A stretch of DNA of 64,000 nt from Cordia subcordata (GCA_028554755.1 JAPTOF010000011.1:6414501-6478500), one strand, 5' to 3'; positions 11,328 through 23,309 are shown, numbered from the stretch's first letter. A program made the numbers and translations. The notes: generated by a model from the sequence alone, not told the origin.

Positions 11328-12230
11328 GCAACACAAAAAGAGTTTTTTGACTAGCTTTTAGTGTTTGGCTGGTTCAAAACACTACTATTTCTCAAAATTA
11401 TTGTTGTTCGGTAAAATAGTGTTGGGGGTAGCTTTTCTGATAGCTTTTAACATTTCAACCAATTTTTCTCAAATGCTAAAGATTTTAACATTTAACAAAA
11501 AACTTGTTGTGTTTCATCTTTTTTTTTTTTAGCAATTCTACCCTTTCTCTATTTTTTTTTTATAGAAATCCTACTCTCTTTGATCTTTTCTCTATATTTT
11601 TATCTTTTCTTCACAAATATAAATAGAAAAAGTACAAAATATAATTTCAAATTCTATTTAAATTAAAATATATTAAAAAGAATGAGTTGTCTTAGTCCTT
11701 TTATTTTTCTCATTTTAAAAAAATAAAATTTGAATCTATTAAAAATATTTTTTATAATATTAATATAAATACTTTATCAAAACAATAATTTTATTATATT
11801 TTAATAATAAAATACAGGGGGACCATCATGACTCCTCTCTTCTCAAGAATCCATACACTTTATTAGTGTATGGATAATTATCTCTCGAGCACAAGTTCTT
11901 CGAACAACTTATCTTCACTGACTAATCACTAGCTAATTACGCCTTTCATTCTAAGGGACAGTGTCCATAAATTTCATAATAAGTATCTAAAGATTCATAA
12001 TGAACTTTGATAAAGATTCATAGTAAATTTTGATGGGAGTTTCTCTTGAAGTAATAACGCGTTGATCTAACAGTACTCATTATAATTATTATAACAATAA
12101 TAACATAATATTCATGTCTTTTTCAACATTTTACTTTTATTAACTAGTCCAACAACTATCAACGATTTAAACAACTAACAGCTACTTAAACAATTAGTTG
12201 TTTTTATGCCGAACAAAGCCTAATTTGAAC
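11328..12230. mobile_element. hAT-like non-autonomous element, copy of 2699-3412, with an insertion
   Basis: The left end GTGTTCGGCAACAC and the reverse-complemented right end GGCTTTGTTCGGCAT are related inverted termini. Most of it aligns, inverted, to 2699-3412. About 260 bp near 11816-12079 (starting CAGGGGGACCATCATG and ending near AACAGTACTCA) has no counterpart in the other copy and looks like a later insertion. No coding capacity. Confidence 0.6.
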
Positions 12231-12942
12231 GAGGCTCTATTGGCAGAAAGTGGAACGTGGAGCAGCACAAAGCAAATGATGCATGCATCTTTCCGCTAAA
12301 ATTGTGGTTCCAAAAAAGGGGAAAAGAAGATGTAAATAAAGCTTGATATTTCTTAGCAACGACCTAAATTCTATCACCTTGTTTTGATTTTGGTTCTAGA
12401 AGCACACGAGAAATCCAAATTAACCTTTGCGTACTCTTAGCAGCCAAATGGCATCACGCCACCAGTACCCGCTCCTTTTGTCCCACATCATGATTTCTTG
12501 AAAGAGTTGTACCCCATAATTTAAGCAACTTCTATTATTGGAAAAAAAAGTCGCGAGCATAAATCTCCCATATTGTCATAATATTATAATTATAATGTAT
12601 GATAAAATGTAATAGTAGTTTGTTGATAATGTTGTTACAAGTGTAATTTGTTTTGAACATTATTCGAGCACAATTTTTAAAGTTTTTATTCGTGTTGAAT
12701 GTAATTCTTAAATCTACAACTAAGACTTTGTGATATAATGAGAGGATCAAGATCTTTTTTTGTTGAGCATCGACCATACCAATTAGGTACGGAAGAATAA
12801 GCTAGGTGGGGTTTTTTCCCCTCCTCTCATATCTAAGCTTTTAAAGGCTTCAGGACTAAATTTGTTCCATGATTTACCCGTTTGTTAGTTCCATAAATCA
12901 CCCTGGTTGGCTTAACATTAAAAGGATACTTAATCATGGGCT

Positions 12943-13164
12943 TGTTTGGATTGACTTTTTTTTAAAAGTGCTTTTTTTAACAGTTTTTGAAAAATAATTT
13001 TTTTTAGAAGTTAAAAATTTTGGCTTCTAAAAAAAGCTGTATTTGAGCTTTTTTTTAAAGTTTCAGTTTTTTTGGAAGTCAAATCAAATAGTTATTATAA
13101 ATTTAATATAACTTTTTCAAAAAAAAATACCTTTTCCTGAAAAAAAACCAATCCAAATAAGCCC
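12943..13164. mobile_element. MITE, about 222 bp, family with 751-972
   Basis: The ends GCTTGTTTGGATTG and CCAATCCAAATAAGCC are inverted repeats. The core shares ATTATAAATTTAATATAA and surrounding T-rich arms with 751-972. Confidence 0.75.
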
Positions 13165-13499
13165 TATAGTGTTTTTCTTATGAGCTTTGCAAAGGGTGAC
13201 TCATCTTTTGTTATGTCCAAAAATAACCAATACATTGAGCTCGAATATGACTGGTTTTAAAAATGTTTTTCCCCCCCTTCTTAAATGGTGATCTCAAATT
13301 CGTTACTTAAGCCCTAATACTATATTGAGTTATATTTTATTTAAAGTTTAAAATTGCAAAGTGAGATTTTCTGTACTTTTCTGATGTTTAATTTATTACT
13401 ATCATTAAATATTTTATTTTTTATTATAATACTATAATTTTATAGGGGGATTAAGATCCTTTTCACACTCGCATAGAGCTAAACATAGCTTTGCGACAC

Positions 13500-13975
13500 A
13501 TTAACGTGAGTGATGACTTGTTTTTGGTTCACATTCATTGAACATTTACCCCGTTTGTTGCCTTGTTGGGAGAGAGAAAAAATCAACTTCTCAAGGTATT
13601 CAATTTTGTATCAACTCTATGAGCATTCTTTTTGCCATTTCGAGGGCATTGCTGCCTTGGTAGCTCAGAATTTTCTACTTGACATCGAGACATGGAGCAA
13701 ACTTACTCTCCCCGGTCTGAATCTATCTTTTCCAACTCGGATATTCGAATGATTGCTTCTGGAATTCCCTCATGTCGATTCTAGGCTATTAGTAGGACTA
13801 GGAATTGTCCAACTGATTGGGTGGAAAAGAAAAAAAAAAATTTTAGCAAGTAATTCATCTTGTAACTGGATCGGCGTCTCACCGCCTTATTTGATAAATC
13901 TTTAACTCGATCGGTTGGGTGATCTTGATGTATTGTTTATATTTTCTAATGAAATTTTAATCATTGACAAAAAAA
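13500..13975 (+). other. possible retroposon 3' end
   Basis: The stretch ends TTCTAATGAAATTTTAATCATTGACAAAAAAAAG, resembling the 3' tail of a plant LINE or a retroposed transcript. An 80-codon open frame (13510-13752) lies within it but matches no family I recognise. I could not place target duplications. Confidence 0.3.
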
Positions 13976-14750
13976 AGAATAAAAAACTTAGCTTGGTCCA
14001 TCCAAATACCTTGCGTGAATTAGTAGTTGGTACTCGTTAATGACCACCATATTTACGAGATATAAGAATAACTGAATCTAATATGATTATTCTACAATGT
14101 GCATTGAAAACTTATTCACAATACTTGACGTTTGGATCCAGTGTAATCAATCTTAATCTCAACCTAATTACTCAAATTACTCAAGACTTGCCATACCAAA
14201 TCTCTACTAAATTCTCAACGTACAAAACCATGCATCTCTCATTAATCCTACCGATTAATGTTAAAAATTGGGCGGGGTCAATAAACTCTTATCTCACCTT
14301 AACCCTACACTTGAATAGGCGTAAAAAAACTCAACCCTATCACGATTAAGAATTTTTTAGTCAAAAATCTCACCCTAATTCTTACTTCATTCTTGTTGGA
14401 AGGAACAAATTGGATTACTATCATTACTCCTACTACTATTGGTCCAACGTCCCATTCTTCGAGCATTTTCTTTTCCTTTTGCCCCATGTTATCATATACT
14501 GATCTACTATTTTCAGTCATTAACTTCAATTGTGTATATATATATATATATATATTTTTTTTGTCAAAATTAACTTGAATTGTAAAGGACGGCGGTCTAA
14601 CATAAATGAATTACATAATATTGAAATTGCAAACTGGGGCCCACTTCTATAATTGAGACAACGGCTAGGCAATAGCAGTATAATATAGAGAAATTCATAA
14701 TAAACTCATGGGTGTGCACGCAGGGTAGTTCTTCCCCCTTCCGCATTATC
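13976..14750. other. upstream region of the cyanoalanine synthase gene
   Basis: AT-rich DNA with a TA microsatellite at about 14535-14556. Open frames here overlap on both strands and lack family signatures. Presumed to include the promoter of the gene starting at 14873. Confidence 0.4.
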
Positions 14751-14753
14751 CCT

Positions 14754-14760
14754 TATAAAA
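14754..14760 (+). promoter_or_regulatory. TATA box of the CYSC1-like gene
   Basis: TATAAAA lies 113 bp upstream of the start codon. With a transcription start about 30 bp downstream it leaves a leader of about 85 nt. Inferred from position only. Confidence 0.55.
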
Positions 14761-14872
14761 TCCTTCCTCAATCATTCATCATATTATTGCAGCTGAGACA
14801 AGGCTTGCATTTTCAGGTTCATTACTTGTTATCACAGTCACGAGAGTTCGAACTCTTGAAAATCGTCCATTA

Positions 14873-17800
14873 ATGGCAGCTCTGGCAAGTCTCATCATCA
14901 AGAGAAGATCCTCAGCTCTCTGCAATGGTCTTATCAGAACCAGCAGCAGCAGGCTGTTCTCTACAGAAACTGTGGTTGATCAGTCCCCATCTTTTGCTCA
15001 AAGGCTAAGGGATCTCCCCAAAGATTTCCCTGGAACCAACATCAAGAAAGATGTCTCTCAAGTAATTAAACACTCTCTCACTTCTACTTCATCAATAATA
15101 TATGTTCTTAATTGAATGCTTTTTTCCTTTGTATATGTAATACAAGCAGCCAGCTAACTTCATGTATCTGTATTTAAAATTGGGTTCCACCATTCTTAAA
15201 TTTACGATACACGTGAGAGTTTCATACACCAAATTGTCTTAGTATTAGATGGGACATTAATTAGTTTTCTTTTTACTCTATGAAGCTTAGTACCTCAACG
15301 TTTCCTTATTTTGTGTCAGTCCCTCTTAAATAGGATACTTTTAGTTTTGGAGTTATTTTTCGTCAAATTTTTTACGCAATAACACTTGCATCTCATGTGA
15401 TTCAGTTTTTACCTCACATTCACGTGTTTATTCTATTAAAAATTTGATGGAGAATAGTTCAAAGACTAATGGTGTCACTTGGTTTGTCAAATGTGAAAAC
15501 TACTGAAATATTTACCCACTAACATTTAATGTGCATGATAATACCTCTTGTTATATTCTTTTAATTTTGCTTTAATTGGGTTTCGAGTCATTTAACAGAT
15601 AAGATTCATGAATGTGGAAGTTTGGTTGCACCCGCAAGTTTTCTTGACTTTGGTCTATCTGAGGGTTGCTCTTCGGTCCACCACGCCCAAACCGTCCCTT
15701 TCAAAATTAAAATTCATGCGGGTCTCATTTTTTATGTTAGGAAATCAGGACGCATAACACACATTCACGCAGCGAAATTAAAACACAAGTAACGAGAAAA
15801 GAATACACGCCATTAAACGTGGTTCGGTCCTCTGCCTATGTCCACGATTTCCTCTGGAATAAATTTTACTATTCAATAATAATGATTACAACTTAGGTGA
15901 TGACTTTTTGCACGGACAGAAAAGTCTAAACCTTCCCCACAGAGTTCTTACAATGGTTCTATCCTCAACAGAGTTCTTACAATGGTTCTATCCTCAACAG
16001 GACTAGAACGAATATAAGACACTCTCGATACTCTCAGCTCTCTCTCACCCACACCCCTATGGGATGTGGCTCTAAGGCACACATTATACAATTAATGCAA
16101 GAGTCCTATTTATAGAGGAGATTTCCTTGTCCTGCAAGACAAAGGATTTCCTATCTATCAATCCTACTATAATTAAGACTCTTATCATAACTAGAATTTT
16201 AATTCTCATTAAAATTCTTTCCTAATTTGTATGGACTTGGATTTTGAGCCATAACCCAACATTTTATTATAGGGCGGTGGTTGGACGAAACGGTACAAAC
16301 AAAAAATGAATCTTTGCGTTCTAGATTCATTTTTTGTTTGTCCAAAAGGGGAAAGAGTAATATTCGTCGGGAAAGTTTTCTAGCGGCTGTGTTGTGTTTA
16401 ATTGTGTGTACGTGTGTGTGAGACTGTGATGTTGAAAGTGTGTGTTATTATTCATGCTATTTTCTTTTTATGAGAATCACTCATGATTCTGTTGAAGTAT
16501 TTGAGTAGGGGGTGGACCCGACTCCAGAAGGGTAGGACTAGTGTCTGTTTGATTCTTTGAGGGTGTTTGACTTGGCTTATTTAGTGCTTATAAGCACTTA
16601 AATGATAAATAATATATGAAAGGATACATTTTTTTGGGTGTTTAAGCAAAGTCAAACACCCTCTTTGTCGCGAGTCGTACAAATCTGGAAGGTTTTTTTT
16701 TTTTTTTTTCAGATTAAGTAAATCTTGAAATTTAGTGTATATTTTTCCAGTTAGTCATTTGACTCCTCTGGTAGAGAATAGCATGATACAGCTCCCGATG
16801 GTTTATTATAATGTTAAGCAGTGTTTGTTTAATTAAATAATTATTTAATAACAGGAAAATTAAATGCAATTGGATTTGTTTAATTTACACTTGCTAATTT
16901 TCATTATATAATTACCATATGTGCTACTAAACATGACACAAAAAATTACTGTATAATTACGTTGACCAAAAACTTCTTTTGATTTAAATTATTGTATAGT
17001 TACTGGATAATATAATTGTTCTCCTAGTAATTACAGTACCAAATAATTATATTGTAGAGTCCAAACAAATTTTAACTGTTAATTATCTGTGTGTTTTTCT
17101 TTTTTTTTTGGTAAAAATGACTGAGTTTGTAAAATATTCAGATGATAGTGGACCCAAGGGATAGAGTTTTTGCTTCTTGTATTTTTTCCTTTTTTTTGGT
17201 CAGTAGCATGAGTATCGGGTTTTCTCGATTCCGTATACATCTTTGTGTGCTGAGTCGTGCAAATGTTGAATTTTTGCACTTGCGTAAGCAGAAGAAAGTC
17301 TGCTTAAGGGGCTAAACCTGGACCACAATATGAATTGACACAAATATATTGGTAGAATGGTGGAGAGCGTTAGGCTTAGCTCAAGAAAAGTTGCTTATGA
17401 GTTCTTTTCTTGCTTATAAGCTCTAAACCACAAACAAGAAAAACTAAAGGTGGTTGTGCTTATGTTTCTGGACAAACTAAAAGAATTAGTATAAGAGAAT
17501 CTAATGGTTCAGGGTGGAGCTACTTTTTAACTTTCCAGAAATGTGCATATTTATAAGATATTTTCAGATTGAAATATCATTTTGTTTTCACCAACAAAAT
17601 ATGAAGACATGAGTCTTAAATTGTATGTTTTTGGTTCTCATTGAACAAAAATCCTAAACCTTTTCTAAATTATGTTACCATAATAATACAGTAAATTTTA
17701 TTTGTAAATCTCTCTCATAACGTAATAGGATGCAAATGAATTTTCAAGATTAAGAAAAAGGGAGATAATTCTATTGATCGCTATAAAGCCTGTCTAGTGG

Positions 17801-20716
17801 TGAACCTTCTTTATCTTTCTTGTGTTGGTGAGGTGATAAATGATGATACAAAATGAAGGAGTTAGTGAAACATAGTTTAAGAGGAAACATAGTTTAAGAG
17901 GTCTTCAATTCGTTTCCAGACCACTTCTCTCTGGGTTTATCTACTATGTATTGGGTAAAACATGTTCATTTTCTTCTTGTTTTTTGAAATTACAGAAAAT
18001 ATCCAGTAATTCCAAAACTCACTAATAACCTTCTATGTTATAAAAAGTGCTGTTAATACCTTCCTATGTTATAAAAATGTTACAAAATCAGCTAAAAAGT
18101 TAGAGGTTTTTGTTCAATATTGCTTATAGTACAGGGGGTTATTAGCGAGTTGCCGAGTTTTGAAACACATGAGGTTCTATGCAATTTCGATAAAAAGACA
18201 TGCAATAAAATGCAATTTACTCGATCATATTTAACTGTTTGATTGTTAAATACTATCCGCTGTTGCCAGTTTAACTGCCTGTCTCAATATTGCTATTGCT
18301 CAGTCACCTGGATTTAAATGATCTGTACAAAGATCTTATGCATAAACTATGTTCTTTAGATGGATTTCCATCTTCGATAAAACACAAGGAGTAAAATTTT
18401 TTGCCATACTCGAATAACGAATTTATGTTCTTGCATTTTAGCTCATCGGAAGAACTCCTCTTGTTTATCTAAATAAAGTTGCTGAAGGTTGTGGTGCTTA
18501 TGTAGCTGTTAAGCAAGAGATGTTTCAACCTACTGCTAGCATCAAGGACAGGTATCCTATAAGCTTTTTCAACTGTCTGTTAATCTTCGCATACGAAAAT
18601 CCACATTCAGATCATCAGAAGTGTAATGAGTTCTGCTTACATCTGTTACCAGACCAGCATTGTCCATGATCACAGATGCAGAAAACAAAGGCCTTATTTC
18701 CCCTGGAAAGGTCAGTGAAGTGGAAGCCTACTTGCATTCTCTCTGCGTGGATCATTTCGACTCTCTATAGGTTAATTGTGTTATTCTGACCGCTCTGTTG
18801 ATCTCGTCCCAGACAACGTTGATTGAGCCCACATCGGGAAATATGGGAATTAGCATGGCGTTTATAGCGGCTATGAAAGGCTACAAAATGATCTTGACCA
18901 TGCCATCTTACACAAGTTTGGAGAGAAGGGTGACGATGAGAGCATTTGGAGCCGAACTAATTCTCACTGACCCGACAAAGGGAATGGGTGGCACTGTCAA
19001 GAAAGCTTATGAACTTCTCGAATCCACACCTGATGCTTTTATGCTTCAACAATTTTCTAATCCTGCCAACACCAAGGTATGCTGTTGGCTAACCTTGCTC
19101 TTCACCTGAACCAAGAGCACTTCATATTTTTCATTTTCTAAAAATATGCTTGACAATAGATTATCTGTTGTCCTTCCACTAATTTGTGTATGAATGGATA
19201 CTTTTCCGATTTCATTTCCACACATGAGAACTGAAAACAGGTGCACTTTGAGACTACTGGTCCTGAAATCTGGGAGGACACTAATGGTAAAGTTGACATT
19301 TTTGTAATGGGAATTGGTAGTGGAGGAACAGTTTCTGGTGTTGGGCAATACCTCAAATCCAAGAATCCTGATGTGAAGGTAAGCAACCAAGGATATATTA
19401 CCAATACACTTATTAATTGCTTGATCAAATTATTGACCTTAATTTTGCATCTAATCTCTGTGTGTATCCTATAGATTTACGGACTTGAGCCTGCAGAAAG
19501 CAATGTCCTCAATGGTGGCAAACCAGGTATTGTGGTTGACAATGTTGCTCTTTTAGGCATTTCTGTTCATATTTTTAAGCATGAAAAAGACTTGAGCTAA
19601 TACGGATCTGCAGTATGATTTTAGAATATGTTCCATTGAAATTTTCTAGATTAGAGCTTGATTCGATAAAATGAGTTGAGGCTTTATTAATCAATGATTC
19701 TATTATGACATAGGTCCTCATCATATTACTGGCAATGGGGTTGGATTTAAACCAGATATCCTGGACATGGATGTAATGGAAGAAGTTCTTATGGTAAGTC
19801 TTAATTGTTTCACAAGTTTCTGTATCAACACTAGCGAAAGTAGGAGTAAACATGCTGCAATTGAGCAAATTCTTTTGTGGTCGAAATGGAGCTGTTGTTT
19901 TTAAGTTACAAGACTTCTTTACTGATCAAAAACTGATGCTGTTGCAGGTTACCAGTGAAGAAGCAGTAAACATGGCTAGGGAGTTGGCAGTGAAAGAAGG
20001 GCTAATGGTAAATGTCGAAACCCGAAATTTTATATTTTAATCGAAAATAATGTATGCTGGAATGCATTATCTAGTAATTGAGTCAATCCTTCTGACTCCA
20101 ACTGCATCATATTTAATTGTGTAATGTGTTTTGCAGGTTGGAATATCTTCAGGAGCCAACACTGTTGCAGCCCTGAGACTTGCCAGGAGGCCAGAAAACA
20201 AAGGCAAACTCATTGTGGTATGAATGGTCTTATCTTACCTTATAGTCGGGTCAGATCTACTTTTCGGGTCCCGGGGTCTGGCAGTCCAATCTAACCCGCA
20301 TAATGTTTTTGAGTGCAACAGTATAATCATTTTCCCACTACTTAACCCCTAGATTTTCACTAATTCGGTTTCCAAAACTACATAGTCCCTATTAACAAAA
20401 TCTTATAGTCAGAACCCAACTCCCGGCCCTCGCCCTCATGGGATTCGAACTCAAGTCATCACTTTCAGGAGAGTAGTATCAATCACTAGACCTACCCCAT
20501 GAACCCCTTATAGATTGAAACTTGCATGTATATACAACAATGAGTTGCTTCGAGCTCTTTTACTCTACTTCTATATCTTCTTGGTTGATTGATTTGTTTC
20601 CACAACTGAAATTGCAGACTGTACACGCTAGTTTTGGAGAACGATATTTGTCATCGGTCCTGTTTCAAGAGCTAAGGAAAGAGGCTGAAGCCATGCAACC
20701 TGTTTCAGTTGATTAA
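14873..20716 (+). CDS. CYSC1: beta-cyanoalanine synthase, mitochondrial (10 exons)
   Basis: PLP enzyme of the cysteine synthase family; converts cysteine plus cyanide to beta-cyanoalanine and sulfide, clearing cyanide made with ethylene. Exons: 14873-15061, 18442-18551, 18653-18710, 18813-19076, 19241-19378, 19475-19526, 19714-19793, 19948-20007, 20137-20217, 20618-20716; all introns GT-AG, joined frame open, 376 aa (Arabidopsis CYSC1 is about 368). The first 30 residues are rich in Ser, Arg and Leu without acidic residues until E32, as in a mitochondrial presequence. The PLP lysine is K98 in PTASIKDR. The substrate loop reads TSGNMG (126-131), where typical O-acetylserine(thiol)lyases have TSGNTG; Met here is known for CAS proteins. 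GSGGT (233-237) binds PLP phosphate and SSGAN (321-325) follows the family. The C-terminus QPVSVD matches CYSC1. Intron 1 (3.4 kb) holds an antisense solo LTR and a MITE; intron 9 holds a SINE. Identity is strong; targeting is inferred. Confidence 0.95.
15735..16261 (-). mobile_element. solo LTR of the 7792-9639 family, in CYSC1 intron 1
   Basis: The reverse complement starts TGTTGGGTTATGG and ends CCTAACA and follows the LTRs at 7792 and 9124 along its full length. It is 527 bp, flanked by the 5-bp duplication TTTTA (15730-15734 and 16262-16266). No internal region or second LTR is present, so LTR-LTR recombination probably deleted the rest. The TATA box (as TATTTATA at 16107-16114 on the plus strand) points to the minus strand, antisense to the host gene. 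A perfect 29-bp tandem duplication at 15940-15997 explains the extra length. Confidence 0.93.
16295..16341. repeat. perfect inverted repeat, 19-bp arms
   Basis: ACAAACAAAAAATGAATCT (16295-16313) is repeated exactly inverted at 16323-16341 with a 9-nt loop. It sits 34 bp from the solo LTR within intron 1. Confidence 0.9.
16559..16663. mobile_element. Tourist-like MITE, 105 bp, in CYSC1 intron 1
   Basis: Termini GAGGGTGTTTGACTTGGCTTA and (reverse complement) GAGGGTGTTTGACTTTGCTTA are nearly identical. A 3-bp TTT duplication flanks it (16556-16558 and 16664-16666). Same family as 37883-38014. Confidence 0.85.
16808..17075. mobile_element. possible MITE in CYSC1 intron 1
   Basis: The left end CAGTGTTTGTTTAATTAAATAATT and the inverted right end (TTTGTTTGGACTC with AATATAATTATTTGG) look like diverged hAT-type termini around an AT-rich core. 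No clear target duplication. Confidence 0.35.
17086..18441. other. remainder of CYSC1 intron 1
   Basis: Non-coding. The open frame at 17079-17279 on the minus strand is low-complexity. A short direct repeat, GAAACATAGTTTAAGAGG, occurs twice near 17865-17900. The acceptor is TTTTAG at 18441. Confidence 0.5.
20246..20505 (-). mobile_element. tRNA-derived SINE in CYSC1 intron 9
   Basis: On the minus strand a tRNA-like head carries an A-box region (GGTCTAGTGATTGATAC) and a B box (GAGTTCGAATCCC), followed by a non-tRNA body. A perfect 8-bp duplication, CCTTATAG, flanks the 260-bp unit (20238-20245 and 20506-20513). Internal Pol III promoter boxes, size and duplication are typical of SINEs. There is no clear A or T tail, so the 3' end class is uncertain. 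Confidence 0.82.
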
Positions 20717-21442
20717 TGAGGGGGATGCTGGCAAAACTTAAAATGTAATATTAGGAAACCTTTGCTGAATAATATTTTGGGATAATTGATTATGCGTATC
20801 ATCATTTTTTTCTAAGATAGACCATCTTAATGATAGCATGATATATTCATTTCTCGGGCATCCAACTCCCATGCTTCAGAAGATGAAAGGGTGTAGCCTC
20901 TCAAGTTTGCAACTTATAGGGGTCGAGTTCGTGTCAATAGACAAGGAACCACTAGCAACTCTTATTGGAAAAGCATTGGAGCATGGAAACTTACAATAAA
21001 TGAAAATAAATTGAAAAAAATCTGATTTTAATATATTGTTAAACATTTTATCGAGATAAATAATTAATACGCTTAACAAACACATTTGTTTTTACTACAA
21101 CCAACCTTTTCCAAGTTATCTATGCTTGGTATTTATTAAAGATGGTATCTACAAATTGATGAAGTAAAGCTTATTTTATGAACTAAGAATATCAATTGCA
21201 AAACATACTGGTTTGATATCTTCGTGAATTTTGTGAGCCTTTTTTTTTTTTGGTTGTTAAACCTCCCACCCCATTAGGACTCTATGCCTAGAAAAGATAG
21301 TTTTAACTACTTAAGCTATCATTCAATCTCAAAAAACAATTGTGAATTTCATGAGCCTTATATAATTAGTGCAAGCACCAAGTAATCAAGGCTTTGTGTG
21401 ACATAGTTATGAGATTTTAACTTTTGAGATGTAGAGCTATAA
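20717..21442. other. 3' flank of CYSC1 and intergenic DNA
   Basis: Contains the presumed 3' UTR (AATAATATTTTGGG near 20769 is a weak poly(A)-signal candidate) and then AT-rich DNA without a recognisable gene. Confidence 0.4.
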
Positions 21443-22153
21443 GAGTTAGTTTAGATTTTCGTTTTGTAGCCTACAAGTTTGTTTTAGTAAAACGATGGTA
21501 TTTGATTTTTCATTTTGAAATTTAATTTGATCCCAAAATCAATGGAGTTTTGGGGTTAAATGGAAATGTTAAAATTTTTTACTTTTCATTTGTAGTTTGC
21601 AAAGAGGAGTTTCAAAAAATTCTTAATACAAAGTATACTCATTATCTTTATTATTCATGTTTCTTGAATTATAATTATAATTAAAAATAAATTAAATAAT
21701 AAAATATAATAATTTAAAATGCTAAAAATAAACCATACTTTCAAAATTTTAATAAAGATAAAATTGAAAATTTAACAAAATATATTAAAATAATCAAATA
21801 TTTTAATAATAAATACTTTAACTGTTTAATATTTTTATTTTTTAATTTAATAATAATTCATTAATTTTTTATGTTATTTGATAAATTTTAATTTTTAAAA
21901 AGTTTCAACTATAATTTCTTTAAAAATTGTTCAAAAAAGTATTACAACTATAATTAAAATAACTTTTAATAATTTGGACAATCAACCATTATTTTTAAAT
22001 GTGAAATCAAATGTCATCTCATTTAATAAAAGTCCATTTTACATAAAAATAACCAAACATATTTTTGTTTTCACAAAAATTCTTTTAACCAAAAGTCAGT
22101 TTCAAAAGACCTTTTTAGAAGACGGTACTTTCAAACTAAAGGCAAACTAGCTC
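21443..22153 (+). mobile_element. TIR element, family copy B (with 3692-4447)
   Basis: The left end GAGTTAGTTTAGATTTTCG and right end AACTAGCTC match copy A. The left arm shares GATTTTTCATTTTGAAATT- and TGTTAAAATTTTTTACTTTTC-type strings in the same order. Its 711 bp lack any open frame. The flanking triplets (TAA left, TTA right) do not match exactly. Confidence 0.65.
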
Positions 22154-23309
22154 TTAGCAGTAGAGTTTGGGACAAAAGCATGGTTAAATAAAAGTTGTTA
22201 CTTATTTGGCCTTATATTTTAGTAACAGAGCTTTCAATTATTTTTAGGGTAATATTAGACTTTTAAAAATACGGAATAATATTTTTTATTAAAGAAATAG
22301 AAGAAAACAATCTCTAAAAATAACTTTTCAAAAGATTTTTTTTTTATAAAAAAAGAAGCTCTAATTTAGAACTTCTGGGTTTTCAATTTTTTCTTGTTCC
22401 AATTTGAAAATTGGGCCAAATATATCAATTTCATCTTTGAAACTCAAATAAAGCACTTTTGAATCTCCAAAAAGTGGGTCAGACAGACTCGAAGAGTGTT
22501 ATTGCATGATTTTCATAAATTCATAATCCCACAAATGTGCTTAGCTAAAGAAAAAAAAAAGTCATACCATATCTAGCAAAAGAAGTGACTTTTTTCCTTT
22601 TAAAAATAGAATCGATTCAAACAAGTCCTATATGATTTAAACTTTATTAAGGTTCATAAAATACTATCATCAAAAGATTCTAATCTTAGAATTATCCCAA
22701 AAAATAAGAAAATTTTGTCAAGAGAATCAACATAGGAATCACAATATTGTTTCAACGTTTTTTTCTTTTTTAATTTCTTTTGGGAGGAGAAGTCATTTAG
22801 AAGCTTAATACAATTCATGCTAGCATAGTTCCACGTAAGGTCAAATCTATTGGAACATTTTTCTTTTTTCCTCTTAATTTCAACAAATCCAAATTTTTGA
22901 GTTGGTAATTGGGTTTTTTAATTAATAAACACCCTAAAAACAGTTAATAATAAAAGGGGTTTAAAATGTTGGATATTTTTCCTTTTCGTTTTTTTTTCCC
23001 CTTATGAAAATATTAAAGAGAGATTGTGTATATAATCTCAACCTAGTTTGGATTAAATAAACTTTTTAGGAGAAATAAACTAATAAAATGTCAATATCCT
23101 CAATCATTTTAGTATTAGTCTTAACTACATATATACATATCCATATATATGAGCTCAAGCATCTTTTTCTACATAAAAAAGTTCAAAATCTCCACTAAAA
23201 AATTACAAAAAATATGAAAAAAATATGTTTGTAAGTGGCATTATGAAAAATGTATATACAAGTGTATATGTATTATATCATATGTTTGTCTGTGCAGGAA
23301 GCACAAGTA
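22154..23309. other. intergenic, AT-rich
   Basis: No gene found up to the tRNA. A T-rich and A-rich stretch near 22320-22640 with a terminal ATTCAAACAAGTCC could be another worn MITE, but I could not pair its ends. Confidence 0.35.
23304..23306 (+). promoter_or_regulatory. CAA motif upstream of tRNA-Tyr
   Basis: CAA four bases ahead of the tRNA, with AT-rich TATATGTATTATATC about 30-45 bp upstream, is the arrangement known to help Pol III start sites at plant tRNA genes. Confidence 0.55.

Noticed and set aside
14083..14578. Overlapping frames on both strands upstream of CYSC1
   Set aside because: No domain, opposite strands equally open, and an AT microsatellite ends one of them.
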